From: Wenzhouxiangella sp.
Lineage (GTDB): Bacteria; Pseudomonadota; Gammaproteobacteria; Xanthomonadales; Wenzhouxiangellaceae
Assembly: GCA_018400355.1 (NCBI GenBank)
Contig: JAGYMV010000035.1
Span: 1-7,140, forward strand
DNA: 7,140 nt
Direction of reading: 5' to 3'
Both the position numbers and the translations under genes were made by a program. The notes under the pieces were generated by a model. It had not been told where the DNA came from. It was given only the letters and a program-made list of their open reading frames with translations, and searched no databases. Below are positions 1 to 5,556 of this stretch, one piece after another. Positions within the stretch are counted from its first letter, which is position 1, and every line of letters begins with the position of its first letter.

Positions 1-1297
1 GAAGCGGCATGCCGATTTTCCCAAAAGAGACCTCTAACCGCTCAGCTGTCTCAGTGAGCGTGTTTTGGATGGCATCGGGTTGCCAGTCACTGAGCGCTTT
101 GAGTGCATCGAATACTGCCCTCAGTGGCTCTAAAGCCACAGCCCGCAAGTGTTTTTTTGAAGCGCTTGGGTCGTAGTCATCAAAATCCACAAAAAATGGC
201 GCCGACTCTTTGGCCATGCGATCGAGTCGGTCGATGCGATCGACCTGAACCGCGAGCAAGTCATCAAGCTTTGGTCCTTGGGTCAGCGGGTAACCCAACT
301 GCTCTAAGTGCCATTGAAATTCTTCTAACACTTCTGTCTGATTGCCCTCACGCAGATAGTGGTGGTTTAACCAGGTCAGTTTTTCAACATCGAATCGCGA
401 GGCTTTGCGGTTGACCGCATCCAAATCAAACAAATCAATCAATGCTTGTTGGGAAAAGATTTCTTGGTCCCCGTGTGACCACCCAAGCCGTGCCAAATAA
501 TTGATCATCGCCGATGGCACATAACCTTGTTCGCGCCAACCCAGTACACTCATGGCGCCATGCCGCTTGGAGTAACGCTGACCATCGGGGCCTAAGATCA
601 TTGGCACATGCGCAAATTCAGGCGGCTCTGCCCCCAATGCTTTATACAGATTGATCTGGCGGGGGGTGTTGTTGATGTGGTCATCACCACGCAACACCAG
701 GTTGATGTTCATGTCCAGATCATCCACCACCACTGCAAAGTTGTAGGTGGGACTCCCATCCGACCGAACAATCACCAAGTCATCAAGCTCTGAATTGTCC
801 ACGCTAATGGGTCCGTAGACGTGGTCATGAAACTGCACCACACCCTCTGTCGGGTTGCGGAACCGAATCACCGGCTCAACGCCTTGAGGTGGTGTCTCTA
901 AGTCTCGGCAATGGCCATCATAACGGGGCTTTTCTCCTGCTTTGATCGCGGCTTCGCGGAGCTCGCCTAGGCGTTCTTTGGAGCAATAACAACGGTAGGC
1001 CAAACCTCGGTCCAGCAAGTCATTGACCACCGCTTGATAGCGATCCCCTCGCTCACTTTGAAAATACGGGCCTTCGTCATAATCGAGACCCAACCACTGC
1101 ATGCCATCTAAAATAGCGTCAACCGATGCCTGGGTGGAACGCTCACGGTCGGTGTCTTCGATGCGAAGGATGAATTGACCGCCTGAGTGCCGAGCGGCCA
1201 GCCACGCAAACAAGGCGGTGCGGGCGCCACCAATGTGCAAAAACCCCGTGGGTGATGGGGCAAATCGGGTACGGAATGGGGTGTTGTTTGAGTTCAT
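1..1297 (-). CDS. gltX: Glutamyl-tRNA synthetase, C-terminus cut by window edge
   Basis: Charges tRNA-Glu with glutamate in the cytoplasm (class I aminoacyl-tRNA synthetase). The 432 residues visible read like E. coli GltX throughout. The N-terminal Rossmann domain carries FAPSPTG (12-18) and the HIGH-type signature HIGG (21-24). RIEDTD lies at 45-50, and GSPTYNFAVVVDD at 181-193 followed by RGDDHINNTPRQ is the family's active-site stretch. The KMSKS-type loop is RYSKR (241-245), with the key lysine kept at 244. LGWSHGDQEIF (271-281) and LTWLNHHY lead into the anticodon-binding helices. The zinc knuckle has C103, C105 and C130, but the fourth ligand position (132) is Asp where E. coli has His. 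By comparison with E. coli about 40 residues are missing beyond the edge. The ATG at 1297 is chosen because the family starts just before RTRFAPSPTG. An in-frame ATG at 1321 would add eight residues; neither has a clear Shine-Dalgarno. Transcribed away from mltF. Confidence 0.97.
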   Translation of the reverse strand, partial: MNSNNTPFRTRFAPSPTGFLHIGGARTALFAWLAARHSGGQFILRIEDTDRERSTQASVDAILDGMQWLGLDYDEGPYFQSERGDRYQAVVNDLLDRGLAYRCYCSKERLGELREAAIKAGEKPRYDGHCRDLETPPQGVEPVIRFRNPTEGVVQFHDHVYGPISVDNSELDDLVIVRSDGSPTYNFAVVVDDLDMNINLVLRGDDHINNTPRQINLYKALGAEPPEFAHVPMILGPDGQRYSKRHGAMSVLGWREQGYVPSAMINYLARLGWSHGDQEIFSQQALIDLFDLDAVNRKASRFDVEKLTWLNHHYLREGNQTEVLEEFQWHLEQLGYPLTQGPKLDDLLAVQVDRIDRLDRMAKESAPFFVDFDDYDPSASKKHLRAVALEPLRAVFDALKALSDWQPDAIQNTLTETAERLEVSFGKIGMPL

Positions 1298-1380
1298 AGA
1301 ATGGGTCGGGCAAGCTGACATAAGGATGAGTCGTTCATGGTAGCAGACAGCGCCTTTCAAATACATGTCATGCTTTGGTG

Positions 1381-1386
1381 TATAAC
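1381..1386 (+). promoter_or_regulatory. Candidate -10 box for mltF in the gltX/mltF divergent spacer
   Basis: TATAAC matches five of six bases of the sigma-70 -10 consensus. The best -35 candidates just upstream (TTTCAA or TTCAAA, 1355-1361) sit at 19-20 bp, longer than ideal, so the call is weak. If used, transcription would start near 1393, leaving only about seven bases before the mltF ATG at 1400. The rest of the 102-bp spacer (1298-1399) must also drive gltX leftward. On that strand I see a TTGAAA-like -35 (reverse complement around 1356-1361) but no -10 at proper spacing. Confidence 0.3.
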
Positions 1387-1399
1387 TGCTGACTAAGAC

Positions 1400-2857
1400 A
1401 TGAAGAGCTTTGACACATCTTGGCATTTCTTCAGTCGGTGGCGCTTTGTGCTCCCCCGCCTGTGGTTGTCTGTGGCCGCACTGTTGCTGGCCAGTTCAGG
1501 GCATGACCAAGTCTCTGAACTCGAAAAAATCAAGGCCCGTGGTCACCTGATCATGCTCACGCTCAACGGCGCCACCACCTATTATTTGGGGGCGGAGGGT
1601 GAGACTGGCTTTGAATTTGAGCTGGCTGGCGCATTCGCCGAATTCATTGGCGTGCCACTCGAGGTGGTCACCCTAGACCACCCACAAGCGCTCAAGCGCG
1701 CGCTTAAATTGGGGCAAGGCGACTTCATTGCCGCTGGATTGCCCTCACCGATTGATGATCCGCGACTAACGTCCGGCCCCGTTTATGAAACCGTTGCACC
1801 CATGGTCGTCTATCGCCAAGGCTCACCCCGACCAAACAGCTTAGAAGAATTGAACGGCGGGTCCATCGCTTTGCTCGATGGCAAAGGCTATGACGAACTT
1901 CTACTGGACAATGGCGCCACCGTCACGGGTCTTGAGTGGTCCGTGGCCGCAGACTCGAGCATCGAAGATTTGTTTGATGCCATCAGCCGCGAACAAGTGA
2001 ACTACACGATCGCAGATTCTAATGTGGTGGAACTCAACCGCCGGTTTTTCCCAGCCATCGGTGTGGCTTTTGAATTAGAACCCAAAATGAATTTGGCTTG
2101 GGTGATTCGAGAGGAACAAACACCCAGCCTCTCCACATCACTCGACGCCTTTTTTGATCAGATCCAAAGCAACAATCAACTGGCTGAAATCAAAGCACAC
2201 CACTATCAGTCAGACAGCAGCTATGAACCGGTGGGAACGTTTACTTTTATGGATCAGGTGAGCGCCCGTTTGCCCGCTCTTAAATCCCTGTTCGAACAAG
2301 CCGCTGAGCAAGTGGATCTGGATTGGGCTTTGCTCGCCGCCGTTGGCTACCAAGAATCACACTGGGACCCAAAAGCCGTTTCACCCACAGGTGTTCGTGG
2401 TGTGATGATGCTCACCCAACGAACCGCCGGACAGCTTGGGGTGGACAACCGCTTGGATCCTGCGCAAAGCATTTTGGGGGGTGCGCGATACCTTCGCTCA
2501 ATGCTCGATCGCCTGCCAGAGCGCATTCAAATGCCCGATCGACTGTACTTGGCACTGGCTGCATACAACATTGGACTGGGTCATTTAGAAGATGCTCGGG
2601 TGATCACTCAGCGCCAAGGCAAAGACCCCGATCGTTGGATTGATGTCAAACAACACCTGCCTTTGCTGACCCAAGAGCGGTGGTTTAGCCAAACCCGCTA
2701 TGGCTATGCCCGAGGCTATGAAGCGGTCAGTTACGTCAGTAACATCCGCACCTTTTATGAAATTTTATTGTGGATGGACCAGCGCGAACATCCTTTGCTC
2801 ACCGCCATGCAAGACTCAGTCGAGCCAGACACATTGCCCGGATTGAGCCCGGATTGA
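1400..2857 (+). CDS. mltF: Membrane-bound lytic murein transglycosylase F
   Basis: Cleaves the MurNAc-GlcNAc bond of peptidoglycan with 1,6-anhydro product formation, in the periplasm. The 485 residues (E. coli MltF has 518) match MltF from end to end. A basic N-terminus is followed by a hydrophobic segment (about 16-32) that serves as signal peptide or anchor; there is no lipobox cysteine. Residues about 40-270 form a solute-binding-protein-like (SBP_bac_3) domain with the MltF-typical ISREQVNYTIADS (195-207). Residues about 295-455 are the SLT lysozyme-like domain: YQESHWD with catalytic Glu319, then SPTGVRGVMMLT (328-339), AAYNIG (387-392) and YGYARGYEAVSYV (434-446). The ATG at 1400 is the first possible start, since an in-frame TAA lies at 1394-1396; no Shine-Dalgarno is visible. 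The 3' end overlaps convergent dnaQ by 42 bp, with no terminator between them. In E. coli the murein hydrolase beside the gloB-dnaQ cluster is mltD, not mltF. Confidence 0.95.
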   Translation: MKSFDTSWHFFSRWRFVLPRLWLSVAALLLASSGHDQVSELEKIKARGHLIMLTLNGATTYYLGAEGETGFEFELAGAFAEFIGVPLEVVTLDHPQALKRALKLGQGDFIAAGLPSPIDDPRLTSGPVYETVAPMVVYRQGSPRPNSLEELNGGSIALLDGKGYDELLLDNGATVTGLEWSVAADSSIEDLFDAISREQVNYTIADSNVVELNRRFFPAIGVAFELEPKMNLAWVIREEQTPSLSTSLDAFFDQIQSNNQLAEIKAHHYQSDSSYEPVGTFTFMDQVSARLPALKSLFEQAAEQVDLDWALLAAVGYQESHWDPKAVSPTGVRGVMMLTQRTAGQLGVDNRLDPAQSILGGARYLRSMLDRLPERIQMPDRLYLALAAYNIGLGHLEDARVITQRQGKDPDRWIDVKQHLPLLTQERWFSQTRYGYARGYEAVSYVSNIRTFYEILLWMDQREHPLLTAMQDSVEPDTLPGLSPD

Positions 2858-3520
2858 CTCCAACTGTTTTTGATGAGCTTCCATCTCGGCTTCGCTGGCG
2901 CGCAAACAAACCAACCTCGACAAATCAAGCGCCAACTTGGAGGCTTGGTCTGCTTGAAGATGCGCTCCAGAGCGCATACTCAAACCCAAATCCACCTGCC
3001 CACCGGTCATGAGCAAATAAACATCGGCGAGCAACTCGGCATCCAATAAGGCACCGTGCAGTTGCCGACTGGAGTTATCAATCTCGTAACGCTTACACAA
3101 CGCATCCAAACTCACGCGCTGACCCGGGTGCAATTCTCGTGCCAAGGCCACTGTATCGAGCACATCAGCAACTTGAGCAATTTGGATGGTGGGCGATCGG
3201 TCGAGTCGGGCCAACTCAGCATCCAAAAAACCCACATCGAATGGCGCGTTGTGAATGATCAACTCTGAGCCTTCAATGAAGGCCAAAAAATCATCCACAA
3301 CGTCTCGAAATCTGGGCTTGTCTTCTAAAAATGCATCGGTGATGCCATGGACTTCCAAAGCGCCACCCTCCACCAATCGGTCTGGATTGAGGTAGCAATG
3401 AAAATGACGATCCGTGACTCTGCGGTCATCGATTTCCACACAGCCGATTTCAACGATGCGGTGTCCAAGGTCTGGCTCCAGCCCCGTTGTCTCTGTGTCC
3501 AAAACGATCTGCCTTCTCAT
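2816..3520 (-). CDS. dnaQ: DNA polymerase III epsilon subunit (3'-5' proofreading exonuclease)
   Basis: Removes misincorporated nucleotides as part of the Pol III core. With the start used here the protein has 234 residues (E. coli 243). DEDDh exonuclease residues are all present: Asp8 and Glu10 in DTETTG (ExoI), Asp95 in HNAPFDVGFLD (ExoII), His155 and Asp160 in HGALLDAELLADVY (ExoIII). Just after the nuclease domain, QVDLGL (175-180) lies where E. coli has the beta-clamp-binding QTSMAF and fits the QxxLx[LF] clamp motif. The C-terminus ends in QCVWLD, like the SCLW end of E. coli epsilon, which binds the polymerase subunit. The ATG at 3520 is preferred: AGGGA lies nine bases upstream and the N-terminus MRRQIVLDTETTG suits the family. 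The ATG at 3529 is in frame but directly abuts that AGGGA. The gene follows rnhA on the same strand and overlaps the end of mltF. Confidence 0.96.
   Translation of the reverse strand: MRRQIVLDTETTGLEPDLGHRIVEIGCVEIDDRRVTDRHFHCYLNPDRLVEGGALEVHGITDAFLEDKPRFRDVVDDFLAFIEGSELIIHNAPFDVGFLDAELARLDRSPTIQIAQVADVLDTVALARELHPGQRVSLDALCKRYEIDNSSRQLHGALLDAELLADVYLLMTGGQVDLGLSMRSGAHLQADQASKLALDLSRLVCLRASEAEMEAHQKQLESIRAQSGQCVWLD
2836..2857. repeat. Perfect 11-bp tandem direct repeat at the mltF/dnaQ 3' overlap
   Basis: GCCCGGATTGA occurs twice back to back (2836-2846 and 2847-2857). The second copy ends exactly on the mltF stop TGA. Because 11 is not a multiple of three, each copy is read in a different frame in both genes. 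In MltF it encodes the final residues up to SPD-stop; in DnaQ it encodes the stretch around SIRAQSGQ just before the C-terminal CVW. Confidence 0.9.
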
Positions 3521-3553
3521 CTCACCCATTCCCTATCTGAAATCTGTCATGCA

Positions 3554-4006
3554 CTACTCAGGTCCTTTGGCAATTGACATTGCCGCCTCTCTGGCCAAAT
3601 CATCCACGCGCTCATTTTCAGGGTGACCGCTGTGGCCTTTGACCCACGCCCATTCAATGCTGTGTCCAGCCACCGCCGCGTCGAGTTGCTGCCACAAGTC
3701 CACATTCTTCACGGGTTTTTTGTTGGCTGTCCGCCAACCGTTGGCGCGCCATTTCGGCAACCACTCGGTGATGCCATCACGGACATACTTTGAATCGGTC
3801 ACCAGTTTGACCTGGCATGGTTTTTTCAACAGGCGTAAGGCTTCAATGGCGGCACTCAACTCCATTCGGTTGTTGGTGGTATCCAACACACCACCCGAGG
3901 CCTCCTTGCTGTGACCATTCCAACGCATCAACACGCCCCAGCCACCGGGACCAGGATTCCCCAGACACGCACCATCGGTCCAAATCTCGACGCGTTGATC
4001 GCTCAT
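3554..4006 (-). CDS. rnhA: Ribonuclease HI
   Basis: Hydrolyses the RNA strand of RNA/DNA hybrids in the cytoplasm, clearing R-loops and primers. The 150 residues (E. coli 155) align almost without gaps to E. coli RNase HI. Metal-binding catalytic residues are Asp11 (IWTDGACLGNPGPGG), Glu49 (NNRMELSAA), Asp71 (LVTDSKYV) and Asp135 (ENERVDDLA), with His125 in VKGHSGHPENER. The basic handle region, WLPKWRANGWRTANKKPVKN, is kept. The start at ATG 4006 is chosen because its ATGA overlaps the stop of yafS, a translational-coupling arrangement. An in-frame GTG at 4018 would add four residues but would lie further inside yafS. The C-terminus is a little shorter than in E. coli. dnaQ follows on the same strand after a short gap, probably in the same transcript. 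Confidence 0.97.
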   Translation of the reverse strand: MSDQRVEIWTDGACLGNPGPGGWGVLMRWNGHSKEASGGVLDTTNNRMELSAAIEALRLLKKPCQVKLVTDSKYVRDGITEWLPKWRANGWRTANKKPVKNVDLWQQLDAAVAGHSIEWAWVKGHSGHPENERVDDLAREAAMSIAKGPE

Positions 4007-4620
4007 GCGGCGCGACACTGGGCCATTGCAGCGGGTGCCTGCTTCAGCGCCAATCGACTCCGTCGCTCGGGACGGATGGGGGAGATTTCACAACGCTTTT
4101 GGCCAACCAACACCAACAAAGGACTCAACTTCGGCACCACACCCCACCACTGAGCCAGTGGGGTCATTTCCAGTTGAATGTCGGGATGGGCATGGGCCGC
4201 CAGAAAATGTGGCCAACTGGGCAAACGCCAGCTTTGTTTTCCCAACACCTGCCAAACCTTTGGATGCCACGGGTTGGCAGAGACCGACACCAACACCCCA
4301 CCAGATTTCAGAACGCGCGCCCACTGATCCATCGGAAAACGCGATTGGTGGGGTTGCCAAGCGTGCCGAACCAACAAAGCGGGCACACTGCCTGTATCAA
4401 ATGGCAAAGCCTCGCCCAGTGCTCTAAATGGCCAGACCAGTCCGGTGTCGTCAAACAGCACCCGATGGCGTTTGGCCGAGACATTTAATTTTGGCGAGGG
4501 ACTGGTCACAGGCGCCACCTCGACAAACCACTCCGCTCGGTTGAGGGCGGTTATGGCCGTTTCAAGCCCAGACAGCAGACGCGCCTCAACGGCCTGCAAA
4601 CTTGAAAAATCAGCCAGCAT
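4003..4620 (-). CDS. yafS: YafS-like class I methyltransferase-fold protein
   Basis: Related to E. coli YafS, a predicted SAM-dependent methyltransferase of unknown substrate. The resemblance lies in NVSAK (46-50), ALPFDTGSVPALLVRHAW (71-88), which matches the motif II region of Methyltransf_11 proteins, RVLKSGGVLVSVSANPWH (102-119), and a basic tail ending QCRAA like the E. coli tail. Gene order beside gloB and rnhA supports the call. The usual SAM motif I glycines are not visible: the expected place reads WFVEVAPVTSP (31-41). E. coli YafS is also poor there, so activity is uncertain. The protein has 205 residues against about 240 in E. coli. The open frame continues upstream to about 4797, but that part overlaps gloB on the other strand and looks non-coding, so ATG 4620 is preferred; a GTG at 4629 is possible. 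No Shine-Dalgarno is seen. It leads the yafS-rnhA-dnaQ unit. Confidence 0.8.
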   Translation of the reverse strand: MLADFSSLQAVEARLLSGLETAITALNRAEWFVEVAPVTSPSPKLNVSAKRHRVLFDDTGLVWPFRALGEALPFDTGSVPALLVRHAWQPHQSRFPMDQWARVLKSGGVLVSVSANPWHPKVWQVLGKQSWRLPSWPHFLAAHAHPDIQLEMTPLAQWWGVVPKLSPLLVLVGQKRCEISPIRPERRSRLALKQAPAAMAQCRAA

Positions 4621-4688
4621 CGCTGACACGCTAGAATGAGAGGTGACATGGTGTGAACATGCCGTTGAGGATACCAGAAGGAGCGCTT
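4621..4688. promoter_or_regulatory. Divergent yafS/gloB promoter region
   Basis: This 68-bp spacer must start transcription both ways. On the plus strand TAGAAT (4633-4638) is a five-of-six -10 match without a good -35. It would give a start near 4645, leaving an mRNA that includes the gloB Shine-Dalgarno at 4678. On the minus strand TGGTATCCT (4676 down to 4668) resembles an extended -10 and would give a yafS leader of about 40 bases; its -35 is poor. Both calls are by eye and tentative. Confidence 0.3.
4678..4683 (+). promoter_or_regulatory. Ribosome binding site deciding the gloB start
   Basis: AAGGAG, five bases before GTG 4689. It is the best Shine-Dalgarno near gloB and selects that GTG over the upstream in-frame GTG 4653 and ATG 4659. 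A second purine stretch, AGAGGTG (4639-4645), could serve GTG 4653, but the extra residues have no counterpart in E. coli GloB. Confidence 0.65.
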
Positions 4689-5459
4689 GTGAGACGACGT
4701 GTGGAGGCAATTCCAGCCCTTGAATCGAATTACATTTGGATGGTGCACGATGGCCAGCACGCCTTGTTGGTGGATCCCGGTTGCGCCACAGCCGCATGGG
4801 CTGCTTTGAACGCCCATCAGCTGAGCCTGGTGGGCATCTTGCTCACCCACCACCACCACGATCATGTCGGAGGCGTGAGCGACTTGCTGGCCAAGCACTC
4901 GGTGCCGGTCTGGGGCCCGGATGATGCGCGCATCTCGCCCATCACCCACACCGTCTCCGAAGGCGATTCGGTGTCCATCCCAGCGCTCGAGTTGACTTTC
5001 CAGGTGCTTGAGACGCCAGGACACACCCGCTCGCATGTGGTCTATTACAACGACTCGTTCATTTTTGCTGGTGATACGCTGTTTTCGATGGGTTGTGGGC
5101 GGCTGTTTGAAGGCACACCCGCACAAATGCTTGCCTCATTGGACAAGGTCGCCCAACTCAACCCTGAGGCCCAAGTGTGCTGCGGCCATGAATACACGCA
5201 AGCCAATGGCCAATTTGCGTTACTGGTTGACCCACACAATGAGGCCCTGAAGCAACGCATGGAGACCGTGAACCAACACCGAGCGAACGGGGAGCCCACG
5301 CTGCCAGTGCCATTGGCCACAGAACTAGAAACCAACCCCTTTCTCAGAACGCGAGACCCCAGCATCATCATGGCCGCACGGGCGCACGATCCGGACACCA
5401 CCAACACGGCCACCGAGGTGTTTGCTACCTTAAGAACCTGGAAAGACCAGCAACCCTAG
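4689..5459 (+). CDS. gloB: Hydroxyacylglutathione hydrolase (glyoxalase II)
   Basis: Hydrolyses S-D-lactoylglutathione to D-lactate and glutathione, the second step of methylglyoxal detoxification, in the cytoplasm. From the GTG at 4689 it has 256 residues (E. coli GloB 251) and aligns from the IPALESNYIW stretch to the end. The metallo-beta-lactamase fold is shown by THHHHDHVGG with ligands His54, His56, Asp58 and His59, by TPGHT with His112, by FAGDTLF with bridging Asp129, and by CCGHEYT with His167. CGRLFEGT (136-143) and the C-terminal NPFLRT and WKDQQP belong to the substrate-binding HAGH C-terminal domain. The GTG start is backed by AAGGAG five bases upstream and by homology; starts at 4653 or 4659 would add 12 or 10 unmatched residues. 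It is transcribed divergently from yafS, as in the conserved gammaproteobacterial neighbourhood, and is followed by a separate promoter for the next gene. Confidence 0.96.
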   Translation: MRRRVEAIPALESNYIWMVHDGQHALLVDPGCATAAWAALNAHQLSLVGILLTHHHHDHVGGVSDLLAKHSVPVWGPDDARISPITHTVSEGDSVSIPALELTFQVLETPGHTRSHVVYYNDSFIFAGDTLFSMGCGRLFEGTPAQMLASLDKVAQLNPEAQVCCGHEYTQANGQFALLVDPHNEALKQRMETVNQHRANGEPTLPVPLATELETNPFLRTRDPSIIMAARAHDPDTTNTATEVFATLRTWKDQQP

Positions 5460-5471
5460 CCGGTCATTCAA

Positions 5472-5486
5472 TGTCGCCCAGCGACA
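5472..5486 (+). terminator. Small hairpin after gloB, possible weak terminator
   Basis: TGTCGC-CCA-GCGACA forms a perfect 6-bp stem with a three-base loop, 12 bases after the gloB stop. No run of T follows, so it is not a standard intrinsic terminator. It could stabilise the 3' end or be chance. Its half-sites resemble those of the operator-like repeat at 5526-5543. Confidence 0.25.
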
Positions 5487-5518
5487 CTCAAGGCTCACAC
5501 GAGCGTCCGAGACTGCCG

Positions 5519-5524
5519 TATAAT
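5519..5524 (+). promoter_or_regulatory. -10 box of the regulator-metH operon promoter
   Basis: A perfect TATAAT. The best -35 nearby is CTCACA (5494-5499), four of six matches at a long 19-bp spacing, and there is no TG extension, so the promoter is probably modest. The expected transcription start is about 5530-5532, giving a leader of about 26 bases to the proposed start codon at 5557. No promoter is seen before metH itself. Confidence 0.6.
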
Positions 5525-5525
5525 A

Positions 5526-5543
5526 TATCGCTTAATCGCGATA
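5526..5543. promoter_or_regulatory. Operator-like inverted repeat at the transcription start
   Basis: TATCGC-TTAATC-GCGATA is a perfect 6-bp inverted repeat with a six-base spacer. It begins two bases after the TATAAT box and covers the expected transcription start. A dimeric winged-helix repressor bound here would block RNA polymerase. The obvious candidate is the ArsR-type protein encoded directly downstream, giving autoregulation and control of metH. The pairing is inferred from position. Confidence 0.6.
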
Positions 5544-5549
5544 GAAGGA
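5544..5549 (+). promoter_or_regulatory. Shine-Dalgarno pointing to a non-standard start codon
   Basis: GAAGGA, good complementarity to the 16S rRNA tail. Seven bases downstream in the regulator's frame is ATC at 5557. No ATG, GTG or TTG lies within usual spacing in that frame. The in-frame TAG at 5542-5544 fixes the upstream limit of the coding region. Confidence 0.55.
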
Positions 5550-5556
5550 TATTGTC

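Noticed and set aside
21..26. HIGG instead of HIGH in GltX (residue positions given).
   Set aside because: Glutamyl-tRNA synthetases normally show this variant; E. coli has HVGG at the same place.
103..793. Plus-strand open frames at 103-414 and 608-793.
   Set aside because: They lie antisense to gltX, which reads unbroken with all synthetase motifs on the minus strand.
3817..4488. Long plus-strand open frames opposite rnhA and yafS (also 4005-4427).
   Set aside because: They are antisense to well-recognised genes, their translations are low-complexity and rich in His, Pro, Gln and Arg, and no family is recognisable.
4648..4656. Two-codon minimal frame ATG GTG TGA behind a GAGGTG before gloB, as a possible regulatory mini-ORF.
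   Set aside because: Such triplets arise easily by chance, and the proposed transcript start near 4645 would leave it no ribosome site.
4621..4797. Upstream extension of the yafS frame (59 residues).
   Set aside because: It overlaps the gloB 5' coding region on the other strand, lacks resemblance to YafS, and would remove the intergenic region needed for the gloB promoter.
4551..5126. 191-residue minus-strand open frame within gloB and its upstream region.
   Set aside because: It is a shadow of gloB. The catalytic motifs and start context are all on the plus strand.
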